Shown: positions 1 through 8,418 of the stretch, one piece after another
How the letters are laid out: each line of letters begins with the position of its first letter
How positions within the stretch are numbered: the stretch's first letter is position 1
Assembly: GCA_005878835.1 (NCBI GenBank)
Contig: VBMV01000074.1
Location: forward strand, 1 to 59,958
Source: Gammaproteobacteria bacterium
GTDB lineage: Bacteria > Pseudomonadota > Gammaproteobacteria > Steroidobacterales > Steroidobacteraceae
Direction: 5' to 3'
Length of the DNA stretch: 59,958 bases
Notes under the pieces: generated by a model
Seen by the model: only the letters and a program-made list of their open reading frames with translations
Told to the model about the DNA's origin: nothing
The model's database searches: none
Translations under genes and position numbers: made by a program

Positions 1-469
1 GCAGCGCCAGGGAGCCGTGATTGAGGTAGCTGTTGGTGGCCACCGCGGACTGCAGGCTCGCCAGCGGATCCAGATCGGTGGCCACAAACTCGATGTCGGG
101 TGCGACGCCCACCGTGCCGAACAGCCTGCGGCTGATGGAGCTGAAGAAGGTCTTGGTGAACTCCGGGTCCGGCAGGTCCGTGATCCGCGTGGCGAACGCG
201 CCATGGATCTGCCGCCACAGGTCGCGATCGAGCGCCCGCGCCCCGAGCCCGAGGCGCAGCTCGGCGATCGTCTGGTTTACGAAGCGGTCGTAGAGCCCGA
301 TGCGCTCGATGGCGTCCTGCTGGCCGCCACGCCAGTCGCGTGCGTCGAAGCGTAACGGCGCACGGCGCGTGATGGCGCGGAACTCGGCGTTGTAATGGGC
401 GAAGGCGTCCACGATCCGGCGGGCGCAGTCCTGCGCCAGGGCGGAAGCTTCCTCAGCGGAGCCGGACAT
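1..469 (-). CDS. aceK: Isocitrate dehydrogenase kinase/phosphatase AceK, N-terminal part (runs off window)
   Basis: Bifunctional regulator that phosphorylates and dephosphorylates NADP isocitrate dehydrogenase, switching carbon between the TCA cycle and the glyoxylate shunt. Reading the minus strand from an ATG at 469 gives about 156 residues beginning MSGSAEEASALAQDCARRI. Segments such as RFDARDWRGGQQDAIERI, LYDRFVNQ and FFSSISRRLFGTVGV match the regulatory N-terminal region of AceK. The kinase domain lies outside the window. The gene starts 14 bp after the NUDIX stop and is third in a minus-strand run icd-NUDIX-aceK, so its substrate is encoded two genes upstream. In enterobacteria aceK instead ends the aceBAK operon. 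The family call rests on remembered sequence similarity of the N-terminus and on the icd neighbour. Confidence 0.85.
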   Translation of the reverse strand, partial: MSGSAEEASALAQDCARRIVDAFAHYNAEFRAITRRAPLRFDARDWRGGQQDAIERIGLYDRFVNQTIAELRLGLGARALDRDLWRQIHGAFATRITDLPDPEFTKTFFSSISRRLFGTVGVAPDIEFVATDLDPLASLQSAVATNSYLNHGSLAL

Positions 470-483
470 GAGGACTGCGGTAC

Positions 484-1116
484 TCAATCGAAGTCGGTCG
501 GCAGCCCCGGGTCGAGCCGGTGCTGGTACAGCCGCTCGATCTGCGGGCCCAGCACCCGGCCCGTGGACAGCTGCGGCAGAGCGCGCACCGGAAAAAACGC
601 GACCGCGTCGGTTTCCGCGCCGGCACGGGGGCTGCCGCCGGCGAGCTCGCACACGAAGAACAGCTTGTAGATGTGGTACACGCCCGGCGGATGCGGATGC
701 CGGTTCTTGTCCACCAGGGCGGCGAGCTTGACGGCGCGGGCGTGATAGCCGGATTCCTCGTGGATTTCCCGCGCTACCGCTTGCGAGGGCGCATCGTTCA
801 CGTCCACCCAGCCGCCCGGCAAAGTCCAGCGGCCGTCCGAGCGTTCGCGCACCAGCAGCACCTGATCGCCGTCGAAGACGCCGCCGCGCACGTCGACTTT
901 GGGAGTCGCATAGCCGCGCTCACCTTCCCAGAAGGCGCGCGCCTGGCCGGCGGGGATCGCGAGCTCGAGAGACAGCATTTGCGCCGCCAGCTCCTGCAGC
1001 TGGGTGTAGCGCTCGCGATCGAACGGATCGCGGCTGAAGGTCAACCCGTTCTGCGCCAGCGCCTGCAGCTTGCGTGCCCACTCGAGCAGGGTCGCCGTGC
1101 GCTCGCCCGTGCTCAT
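484..1116 (-). CDS. NUDIX hydrolase with N-terminal Nudix-associated domain
   Basis: Cytoplasmic pyrophosphohydrolase of 210 residues. An N-terminal helical region (about 1-65) resembles the domain that precedes the catalytic fold in ADP-ribose-type Nudix enzymes. The NUDIX fold follows, with its box at about 102-124: G102, then D108 where the consensus has E, then REIHEESGY (116-124) carrying the metal-binding glutamates. The open frame extends far upstream inside icd. The ATG at 1116 is chosen because the recognisable protein begins there (MSTGERTATLLEWARKLQ). It lies 62 bp after the icd stop and 14 bp before aceK, so the three are probably co-transcribed. The substrate is not known; ADP-ribose or a dinucleotide is the family guess. 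Confidence 0.85.
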   Translation of the reverse strand: MSTGERTATLLEWARKLQALAQNGLTFSRDPFDRERYTQLQELAAQMLSLELAIPAGQARAFWEGERGYATPKVDVRGGVFDGDQVLLVRERSDGRWTLPGGWVDVNDAPSQAVAREIHEESGYHARAVKLAALVDKNRHPHPPGVYHIYKLFFVCELAGGSPRAGAETDAVAFFPVRALPQLSTGRVLGPQIERLYQHRLDPGLPTDFD

Positions 1117-1178
1117 GAGTGCGGCCGCGGGGGGCTCGCCGCCTGATCGCTCATGACAGGCGCACCGGCCCCGAGCGC

Positions 1179-2486
1179 CTAGAGGTTGCGGATCAGCGCG
1201 TCGCCGAAGGCGCTGGTGGACACTTCCCGTGCCCCTTCCATGAGCCGTGCGAAGTCGTAGGTGACGACTTTCTGCCCGATCGTGCGGTCCATGGCGCCGA
1301 TGATGGCATCGGCCGCTTCGGTCCAACCCAGGTAACGGAACATCATCTCGCCGGAGAGAATCAACGAACCCGGATTCACCTTGTCGAGATTCGCATACTT
1401 GGGCGCGGTGCCGTGCGTGGCCTCGAACACGGCGTGCCCGGTGAGGTAGTTGATGTTGCCGCCCGGGGCGATGCCGATGCCGCCAACCTGCGCTGCCAGC
1501 GCATCCGACAGATAGTCGCCGTTGAGATTGAGCGTCGCGATGACGTCGAACTCCTCGGGGCGCGTCAGCACCTGCTGCAGCGTGATGTCGGCGATGGCGT
1601 CCTTGATGATGATGCGCCCGGCCTTGCGGGCCGCGTCCATTTCCGCGTTCGCGTCCTGCTCCCCCCTGGCTGCCTTGGTGCGCTCCCACTGCTCCCAGGT
1701 GTAGGTCTGGGAAGCAAACTCACGCTCGGCGAGCTGATAGCCCCAGTTGCGGAAGGCGCCTTCGGTGAACTTCTGGATATTGCCCTTGTGGACCAGCGTC
1801 AGGCTCTTGCGCTCGTTGGCGATGGTGTAGCCGATCGCGGCACGGATGAGACGCTCCGACCCTTCCTTCGACACCGGTTTGATGCCGATGCCGGAGCTCT
1901 CCGGGAAGCGGATCTTGGCGTACGCCTTGGGGAAGGCCTGCCGGAACAGCTCGAGAAACTTGTGGTTGTCGGGGCTGCCGGCCTCGAATTCGATGCCGGT
2001 ATAGATGTCCTCGGTGTTCTCACGGAAGATCACCATGTCGACTTTTTCAGGATGCCGGACGGGCGAGGGCACGCCCCGATACCAGCGCACCGGGCGCAGG
2101 CACACGAACAGGTCGAGCATCTGGCGCAGGGCCACGTTGAGGGAGCGGATGCCGCCACCGATCGGGGTGGTGAGCGGCCCCTTGATGGACACCAGATATT
2201 CGCGACAGGCGGCGACCGTCTCCTCCGGCAGCCAGCTGCTGAACAGCTTGTTGGATTTTTCCCCCGCGTAGACCTCCATCCAGTGGATGCGCCGCTTGCC
2301 GCCGTAAGCCTTGGCTACCGCGGCGTCCATCACGCGCACGCTGGCGCGCCAGATGTCAGGGCCCGTGCCGTCACCCTCGATGAACGGAACGATCGGGTTC
2401 TGCGGGACGATCAGCTTGCCGCTGCTGATCGTGATCTTCGCGCCCTGGGCGGGGGGCGTGACTCGTGGGCTGGCGGCGCTGGACAT
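1179..2486 (-). CDS. icd: NADP-dependent isocitrate dehydrogenase
   Basis: Oxidatively decarboxylates isocitrate to 2-oxoglutarate with NADP+ in the TCA cycle (homodimer, cytoplasm). 435 residues, close to the E. coli enzyme. The loop [13 protein letters not shown] (about 110-122) contains Ser115, equivalent to E. coli Ser113, the AceK phosphorylation site. The NADP signature [17 protein letters not shown] is present, as is the C-terminal [11 protein letters not shown]. The frame is open up to 2633, but the ATG at 2486 has an AGGAG about 8 nt upstream and matches the family start. First gene of the icd-NUDIX-aceK run. High confidence from near full-length motif agreement. Confidence 0.97.
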   Translation of the reverse strand: MSSAASPRVTPPAQGAKITISSGKLIVPQNPIVPFIEGDGTGPDIWRASVRVMDAAVAKAYGGKRRIHWMEVYAGEKSNKLFSSWLPEETVAACREYLVSIKGPLTTPIGGGIRSLNVALRQMLDLFVCLRPVRWYRGVPSPVRHPEKVDMVIFRENTEDIYTGIEFEAGSPDNHKFLELFRQAFPKAYAKIRFPESSGIGIKPVSKEGSERLIRAAIGYTIANERKSLTLVHKGNIQKFTEGAFRNWGYQLAEREFASQTYTWEQWERTKAARGEQDANAEMDAARKAGRIIIKDAIADITLQQVLTRPEEFDVIATLNLNGDYLSDALAAQVGGIGIAPGGNINYLTGHAVFEATHGTAPKYANLDKVNPGSLILSGEMMFRYLGWTEAADAIIGAMDRTIGQKVVTYDFARLMEGAREVSTSAFGDALIRNL

Positions 2487-2648
2487 GCGGGATTCTCCTG
2501 GGAGGTCGCCGGCTGCGCGGGCGGCCGGGCGCGAAATGCTAGCACAGGCCGTGAGGCGCAAGCCGGCCGCGTACCGAAGCGGGTGCGCGTATGAGAGACT
2601 CACCCCGCGGCCAACGCCTCGGGGGGCGGGCAAGAAGCGAAGGGGCGT

Positions 2649-4148
2649 ATGTCGGAGGCTATTAATAAGAGTACGGCTAATAAGAGTACGGGCACCGGGG
2701 TGGCCAAGCCGTCGGTGCTGCGCCAGCTGATCGCGGTGCGGCCCATCGATCCGGCGCCCGCGGGCAAGAGCCGACTGAAGCAGGTGCTGAGCGCGCGGGC
2801 GCTCATCGCCATTGGCCTGGGCGCCACCATCGGCTCAGGGATCTTCGTGCTCACCGGCACGGTCGCCGCAAACCATGCCGGACCCGCGATCACGCTGTCG
2901 CTGCTGATCGCCGCGTTCGGCGGCGGGCTCGCCGCGCTGTGTTACTCGGAGTTCGCCACGTTCCTGCCGGTACCCGGCAGCGCCTACAGCTACACCTACG
3001 CGACGCTCGGCGAGGCGCTCGCCTGGTTCATCGGCTGGAACCTGCTGCTCGAATACGCGATCTCGGCTTCCGCAGTCGCGGTGAGCTGGTCGGCCTATGT
3101 GGTCAGCCTGCTCGCCGATGCCCACCTCCACCTGCCGGCGCTGCTGGTCAACGCGCCGCTCGGGCTCGATGCGCACGATCATGTGGTTGCCACCGGCGCC
3201 CTCATCAACGTGCCCGCGGTGCTGATCATCGCCGCCATGACGGCGCTTTTGTACGTGGGGGTGCGCGGCTCGGCCGGCGCCAACACGATCATGGTAGCCC
3301 TCAAGGTCGGCATCATCGTGATCATCGTCATTGCGGGCCTCAAGTACATCGACCCCTCGAACTGGAGGCCGTACGTGCCGCCCAACAGCGGGGTCCGCGG
3401 TCATTTCGGCTGGACCGGCGTGCTGCAGGGCGCGGCCATCATCTTCTTCTCCTACGTGGGCTTCGACACCGCCTCGACCACCGCGCTCGAGGCGCGCAAC
3501 CCGCAGCGCGATCTGCCGCTCGGGATCATCGGCGCCCTGGTTATTTCGGCCGTGCTGTATGTCGCCATGGCGACCGTCCTCACCGGCATGGTGCCGTTCC
3601 AGAAACTCGACTCCGACGCGCCGGTAGCCGTGGCGCTCGACGCCCACCCGCAGCTCGCCTGGCTCTCGTGGATTCTGAAGGTGGGCGTCATCGCGGGGAT
3701 GACCTCCGTCATCCTCACCTCGCTGCTCGGACAACCGCGCATACTGCTTTCGATGGCGGACGATGGGCTGCTGCCACCTTTCATGAGCCGTTGCCATCCG
3801 CGCTTCAGGACCCCGCACGTGTCAACGGTCGTGACCGGGGTGTTTGCAGCGTTGATCGCCGCCGTCTTTCCGCTCGACCTGCTCGCAGATCTCATTTCCA
3901 TGGGTATCCTGCTGGCGTTCGCGGTGGTTTGCGCAGGCGTGCTGGTGTTGCGTTACACACGGCCCGATGCGCCCCGGCCGTTCCGCGTGCCGTGGGCGCC
4001 CGTCACCTGCGTGACCGGCACGGTCGTGTGTCTCGGCATGACCTATTATCTGTCGGGCGCCACCTGGCTGCGGCTGGTGATCTGGACCGCCCTCGGCATG
4101 TCCATCTACGCGTTCTACGGATTCCGGCACAGCCGCCTGCGCCAATGA
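2649..4148 (+). CDS. APC-superfamily amino acid permease (YfnA/cationic amino acid transporter type)
   Basis: Inner-membrane amino acid or amine carrier of 499 residues with about 12-14 hydrophobic segments. The first helix carries [15 protein letters not shown], the APC substrate-binding glycine motif; [16 protein letters not shown] and [20 protein letters not shown] are typical of the CAT/YfnA subgroup. A 60-residue hydrophilic N-terminus contains NKSTANKST, encoded by a 15-bp tandem repeat. Its stop overlaps the ATG of the agmatine deiminase gene (ATGA), so the two are translationally coupled. The likely cargo is therefore agmatine, putrescine or arginine; this is inference. The start at 2649 has only a weak ribosome site. 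Confidence 0.9.
   Translation: MSEAINKSTANKSTGTGVAKPSVLRQLIAVRPIDPAPAGKSRLKQVLSARALIAIGLGATIGSGIFVLTGTVAANHAGPAITLSLLIAAFGGGLAALCYSEFATFLPVPGSAYSYTYATLGEALAWFIGWNLLLEYAISASAVAVSWSAYVVSLLADAHLHLPALLVNAPLGLDAHDHVVATGALINVPAVLIIAAMTALLYVGVRGSAGANTIMVALKVGIIVIIVIAGLKYIDPSNWRPYVPPNSGVRGHFGWTGVLQGAAIIFFSYVGFDTASTTALEARNPQRDLPLGIIGALVISAVLYVAMATVLTGMVPFQKLDSDAPVAVALDAHPQLAWLSWILKVGVIAGMTSVILTSLLGQPRILLSMADDGLLPPFMSRCHPRFRTPHVSTVVTGVFAALIAAVFPLDLLADLISMGILLAFAVVCAGVLVLRYTRPDAPRPFRVPWAPVTCVTGTVVCLGMTYYLSGATWLRLVIWTALGMSIYAFYGFRHSRLRQ
2663..2692 (+). repeat. 15-bp tandem repeat inside the permease N-terminus
   Basis: Two adjacent copies of TAATAAGAGTACGGC/G (14 of 15 bases identical). They are in frame and encode a duplicated Asn-Lys-Ser-Thr-Ala/Gly unit in the hydrophilic tail before the first membrane helix. 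The unit is AT-richer than its surroundings. Slippage could change tail length without breaking the frame. Confidence 0.9.
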
Positions 4149-5278
4149 CCGAGACGCTGCCGGGCACGCCCGCCGCGGATGGCTTCCGCATGCCGGCGGA
4201 ATTCGAGCCGCATGCGGGCTGCTGGATGCTGTGGCCGGAGCGGCCGGACAACTGGCGCGAGGCGGCGCGCCCGGCGCAGCTCACCTTCGCGCGGGTGGCC
4301 GCCGCGATCGCGCAATTCGAGCCGGTGACGGTCGGGGTATCGAACCCGCACTACAGCGCCGCGCGCGCACTGCTGCCCGCGGGCGTGCGGGTGGTGGAGA
4401 TGGCTCACGATGATGCCTGGATGCGCGATGTCGGGCCGACCTGCGTGGTGGATGCCCGCGGCGCGGTGCGCGGGGTCGACTGGCGCTTCAACGCCTGGGG
4501 CGGGCTCGAGGGCGGGCTGTACTTTCCCTGGGACCAGGACGATCTCGTGGCGCGCAAGGTGCTGGAGATCGAGCGGCTGGACCGCTACCGCGCGCCGCTG
4601 GTGAACGAAGGTGGCGCCGTCCACGTCGACGGTGAGGGTACGGCGCTGGTCACCGAGGAATGCCTGCTGAACGCCAATCGCAATCCGCGGCTGGCGCGCG
4701 AGGACATCGAGCGCGGCGTGCGCGACTACCTCGGGGTGAGCCACATCATCTGGCTCGGCCGGGGAGTGTTCAACGACGAGACCGGCGGGCACGTCGACAA
4801 TCTCGCCTGCTTCGTGCGTCCCGGCGAGGTGTGCCTCGCCTGGACTGATCGCCGGCGCGACCCGCAGTACCCGATCTCACTCGACGCCTGGGAGCGCTTG
4901 CAGGACGCGCGTGATGCCCGCGGGCGTCGGCTCGAGGTGAGGCGCCTGCCGATGCCGGCACCGCTGCGCCTTCGCGCCCGTGAGGCCGCCGGGGTCGTCG
5001 CCCGCGAGGGCACCCGGGAGCGCATCCCCGGGGAGCGGCTCGCGGCGAGCTATGTGAACTTCTACATCGCCAACGGCGGCATCGTCATGCCGCTGCTGGA
5101 TACACGCACCGACCGCACCGCGGCACGACGCCTGAAGAGCCTGTTCCCGGCGCGCCGCGTGGTGGGCGTGCCGGCGCGCGAGATCCTCCTGGGAGGCGGC
5201 AACATCCACTGCATCACGCAGCAGATCCCCGCAGGCGGACGCGGGCGAATACGACCGCCCGTCCGCGCTGCCGGCTGA
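4145..5278 (+). CDS. aguA: Agmatine deiminase
   Basis: Hydrolyses agmatine to N-carbamoylputrescine and ammonia, a step from arginine to putrescine (cytoplasmic, guanidino-group modifying superfamily). 377 residues, full length. Catalytic features are visible: Asp96 in [11 protein letters not shown], the NEGG motif at 154-157, His216 in ETGGHVDN, and the nucleophile Cys356 in [13 protein letters not shown]. The ATG overlaps the stop of the upstream APC permease by 4 nt, so the enzyme and a probable substrate carrier are made together. The usual partner, N-carbamoylputrescine amidase (aguB), is not adjacent and not in the window. Confidence 0.95.
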   Translation: MTETLPGTPAADGFRMPAEFEPHAGCWMLWPERPDNWREAARPAQLTFARVAAAIAQFEPVTVGVSNPHYSAARALLPAGVRVVEMAHDDAWMRDVGPTCVVDARGAVRGVDWRFNAWGGLEGGLYFPWDQDDLVARKVLEIERLDRYRAPLVNEGGAVHVDGEGTALVTEECLLNANRNPRLAREDIERGVRDYLGVSHIIWLGRGVFNDETGGHVDNLACFVRPGEVCLAWTDRRRDPQYPISLDAWERLQDARDARGRRLEVRRLPMPAPLRLRAREAAGVVAREGTRERIPGERLAASYVNFYIANGGIVMPLLDTRTDRTAARRLKSLFPARRVVGVPAREILLGGGNIHCITQQIPAGGRGRIRPPVRAAG

Positions 5279-5392
5279 AGGGTGGTGCGCAGCTGCGGCC
5301 CCTCTGTGTCTTAAGTTAACGCCCCAACCCCGGCCCGTCGGTCCCGAGCGACAGCGCTCCGGGAACCCGAACTTGCGGTATCGTTCTCACGC

Positions 5393-7720
5393 ATGCGTTG
5401 CTTAGCCTGGACGATGTTGATGGCGACCGCATTCGGGGCGGGAGCCGCCGGCCTGAGCGGCGAGCTCAACCCGGTGCTCAGGCAGCCGCATCATGCGAGC
5501 GTAGAAAACGCGACTGGCCGGATCATCGTCAAATTCCGCCCCGCCAACAGCTCCCCGCAGAGAGCCAAGCTGCGATCGACGCAGGATCGCATCGCCGCTC
5601 TGATGGCACGCAGCGGTCTGAAGCTGCGTGCCGTGCGCTCCGTGACCGAGCTCCTGCATGGCATTCGTGTCGAGCCAGCAGTTGCCGGCGAGCCGATTGC
5701 GGCGACGGTCCAGCGCTTGCGGGCGGATCCCGAGGTCGAGTACGCGGAAGCCGAGCAGTGGCGCTACCCACACGCAACAACGCCCGACGATCCCGTGTTC
5801 TCGCAGCAGTGGTACCTCCAGGGGAGCTCCGCCACGACACCGAGTGCCGTCGATGCCGTGACCGCCTGGGATACGACGACCGGCAGCACCGGGCTCGTCA
5901 TCGCCGACCTCGACACCGGAGTGCGCTTCGAGCACCCGGACCTGCAGTGGGCGGGGTCGGGTGGGCGTCTGCTCCCGGGGTACACGTTCATCTCCGACGC
6001 CTTCGTCGCCAATGACGGCGATGCGCGGGATGCAGACGCCTCGGATCCGGGTGACTGGGTCACGCAACAGGACGCCACCGCGCACCCTGCCGAGTGCAGC
6101 GGCATCCCGGCCGGTGTGACGTTTCCCATCCCGAGCTCCTGGCACGGCACGCGCGTCTCCGGCATTCTCGGAGCGCTCAGCAACAACGGTGTCGGCATCG
6201 CCGGCATGACCTGGAGCGCGTGGCTCTTGCCGGTGCGCGTGCTCGGCAAGTGCGGGGGCACCGACCTGGACATCATTGCCGGCATGCTGTGGGCGGCCGG
6301 GATTCCCGTGAGCGGCGCGCCGCACAACCCCTATCCGGCCCGGATCGAGAACATGAGCCTCGGCGCCACGGGCAGCTGCCTCCAGATCTACATCGATACC
6401 ATCAGTCAGCTGGCCGCCAAGGGAGTGTTGGTCGTCGTTTCGGCGGGAAACGAGGGCGGGCCGGTTGCCTCGCCGGCCAACTGTGCCGGTGCTGCCGGTG
6501 TGGCTGGATTACGGCACGCGGGCACCAAAGTTGGATACAGCAGTCTCGGGCCGGAAGTTGCAGTCAGCAGCCCGGCGGGAAACTGCGTCAACACGGCAGG
6601 CGGACCGTGCCTGTATCCCATCACGACGACCTTCAATCAGGGTACCACCACACCCGGCGCGAGTGATTACACAGACCAGGTCAACACTCCGAATCTTGGC
6701 ACGAGCTTCTCGGCGCCCATCGTCTCGGGCATCGCGGGCCTGATGCTCTCCGTGAACGGCAATCTGAGCTCGACCCAGCTGATTGCGCGATTGAAGGAGG
6801 GATCGCTGCCCTTCCCTCAAACGTCCACCTCGGTACCCATGCCGCCGATGTGTCACGCACCCACCGGTCCCGGCGACCTTCAGACTTCCGAATGCATCTG
6901 CACGCTGGATGGTCAGACCTGTGGCGCCGGAATGGCCAACGCCTCGGGGGCGCTGCAGGCGGCGCTCCGGCCGATCGCGGCCGTGAAGCTTCCCGCGAGT
7001 GTCTCGGCTGGAATGAACGTCACGCTCGATGCGTCGGGCAGCGGTGCCGCGTGCAAGCACACAGTTGCCAGCTACCAATGGGCGAGCGATCCCGCGGGTC
7101 ATCCGGTCAATCCCGCGACGGGTTCGTCCACGACCGTAATCGCACCGGCGAGCGGCACGTTCAACGTGACGCTCACGGTGATTGATGACGCCGGCAAGGT
7201 CGATCAAGCAACGGTTACCGTCAGCTCAACCGCGGCTACCAGCTCTGCTCCGGCGACGGCAGGCACCACCGCCTGCCTCACGGCCATTTCCGTCCCTTCT
7301 GGGGTGACGGTTTCCGTGTCGCCTCCCACTGGCAGCCTTCGGGCCGGAAGCGGCACTACGGAGACCCTTACCGCGACGGTCGGTAACACCGTCAATACGC
7401 AGGTGACCTGGCAGGTCGACACGGTGACCGGCGGCAATGCGACGGTCGGTACGATTTCGACCAGCGGGGTCTATGCGGTTCCGGCGACGGTGCCGTCGCC
7501 CGCGACCGTGACTGTAACGGCCGTGTCGGTCGCCGATCCGACGCGCTCAGGGTCCGCGACGATCACGATCACTGCGGCACAGGGCGGTGGTGGCGGGGGC
7601 GGCGCGCTGGATGTGGCAAGCCTGCTGGCGCTCGCCCTCGCGGGCTTGGCGCGGGGGCCCTTCAGACATTACAACAGCCGCTGGGCGGCATCGAGCCACG
7701 GGCGCTGCGCCCGGCGGTAG
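5393..7720 (+). CDS. Exported subtilisin-family (S8) serine protease with PKD/Ig-like repeats and a Gly-rich C-terminal sorting-type tail
   Basis: 775 residues. A signal peptide (about 1-21) is followed by an inhibitor-like propeptide (about 40-125) and an S8 catalytic domain with Asp174 (DLDTG), His251 (WHGTRVSG), oxyanion Asn353 (SAGNEGG) and Ser438 (GTSFSAP). A PKD-like domain (about 530-615) and an Ig-like domain (about 630-730) follow. The end is GGGGGGG, then a hydrophobic stretch ALDVASLLALALAGLA, then basic residues. That is the layout of GlyGly-CTERM signals processed by rhombosortase in gammaproteobacteria. Likely role: secreted or surface-attached protein degradation. The 3' end overlaps the convergent TPR gene by 52 bp. 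Later Met codons at residues 8 and 10 are alternative starts. Confidence 0.9.
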   Translation: MRCLAWTMLMATAFGAGAAGLSGELNPVLRQPHHASVENATGRIIVKFRPANSSPQRAKLRSTQDRIAALMARSGLKLRAVRSVTELLHGIRVEPAVAGEPIAATVQRLRADPEVEYAEAEQWRYPHATTPDDPVFSQQWYLQGSSATTPSAVDAVTAWDTTTGSTGLVIADLDTGVRFEHPDLQWAGSGGRLLPGYTFISDAFVANDGDARDADASDPGDWVTQQDATAHPAECSGIPAGVTFPIPSSWHGTRVSGILGALSNNGVGIAGMTWSAWLLPVRVLGKCGGTDLDIIAGMLWAAGIPVSGAPHNPYPARIENMSLGATGSCLQIYIDTISQLAAKGVLVVVSAGNEGGPVASPANCAGAAGVAGLRHAGTKVGYSSLGPEVAVSSPAGNCVNTAGGPCLYPITTTFNQGTTTPGASDYTDQVNTPNLGTSFSAPIVSGIAGLMLSVNGNLSSTQLIARLKEGSLPFPQTSTSVPMPPMCHAPTGPGDLQTSECICTLDGQTCGAGMANASGALQAALRPIAAVKLPASVSAGMNVTLDASGSGAACKHTVASYQWASDPAGHPVNPATGSSTTVIAPASGTFNVTLTVIDDAGKVDQATVTVSSTAATSSAPATAGTTACLTAISVPSGVTVSVSPPTGSLRAGSGTTETLTATVGNTVNTQVTWQVDTVTGGNATVGTISTSGVYAVPATVPSPATVTVTAVSVADPTRSGSATITITAAQGGGGGGGALDVASLLALALAGLARGPFRHYNSRWAASSHGRCARR

Positions 7721-8400
7721 TGACCCGGCGCGATGCGCGCCTGCTCGAGCAACTCGCGCGCCACCTTCTGCGCCTCGGCGCGCCGACCCTGGGCCTGCAG
7801 CAGCTGCGCGTAACGCACCGAGGCTTCGGCGCCGGGGTAGGAGGGCGCCAGCACCGCGTACTCCTCGAGCGCCTTCGGTACGTTGCCTTCCGCCTCGAGC
7901 GCCCGGGCGTACAGGAGATGCCCTGCCGGTGAGCGAAAATCCGGGTTGTGCCGGATGAGCTCATCGAGCGTGGCGCGCGCCGCGGATGCGTCGCCCTTGC
8001 CGAACTGCGCCTGCGCGAGTCCGAGCATGAGATTGGGGTCGTGCTCATACAGTCCGGTGAGTGCCTCGCGGTACTGACCGATCGCCTCCTCGTAGCGCTC
8101 ATGGCGCACGAGTTCCTCCGCGTAGCGCTGGCGGCTCGCGACGTTGCCGCCGACACGCGCCTCGTTCTCGTAACGGCGCAGCTCCCGGCCCGGATCCACG
8201 GCCTGGCGCAAGCCGCGCGCGGTGCGCTGCGCGGCGCGACTCCCGAGCAGTTCGGGAAGAATCTCCACCGCGATGTAGGCAAGCGCTCCCGGCAGCGACA
8301 GCAGCGCGAGCACCCAGATCCAGATCTGGTTCCGTCCGGTCTTGACGACATGGATGATGAGCGCCACCTGGACGAGGATCGACAGAATCAGAACCGACAT
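7669..8400 (-). CDS. TPR-repeat inner-membrane protein with PLDc-like N-terminal helices
   Basis: 243 residues. Two N-terminal membrane helices (about 3-20 and 25-47, MSVLILSILVQVALI and IWIWVLALLSLPGALAYIAVE) resemble the short hydrophobic module found at the N-terminus of cardiolipin-synthase-like proteins. The rest is helical with about four TPR-like repeats (from about 90), for example YEEAIGQYREALTGLYEHDP and PKALEEYAVLAPSYPGAEAS. Probably a scaffold facing the cytoplasm; no enzymatic motif is seen. It lies 18 bp downstream of the PQQ dehydrogenase gene on the same strand, so probably in one transcript. Its 3' end overlaps the convergent protease gene. Exact function unknown. Confidence 0.75.
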   Translation of the reverse strand: MSVLILSILVQVALIIHVVKTGRNQIWIWVLALLSLPGALAYIAVEILPELLGSRAAQRTARGLRQAVDPGRELRRYENEARVGGNVASRQRYAEELVRHERYEEAIGQYREALTGLYEHDPNLMLGLAQAQFGKGDASAARATLDELIRHNPDFRSPAGHLLYARALEAEGNVPKALEEYAVLAPSYPGAEASVRYAQLLQAQGRRAEAQKVARELLEQARIAPGHYRRAQRPWLDAAQRLL

Positions 8401-8418
8401 TCCCTTTGTCTCCGCAAT

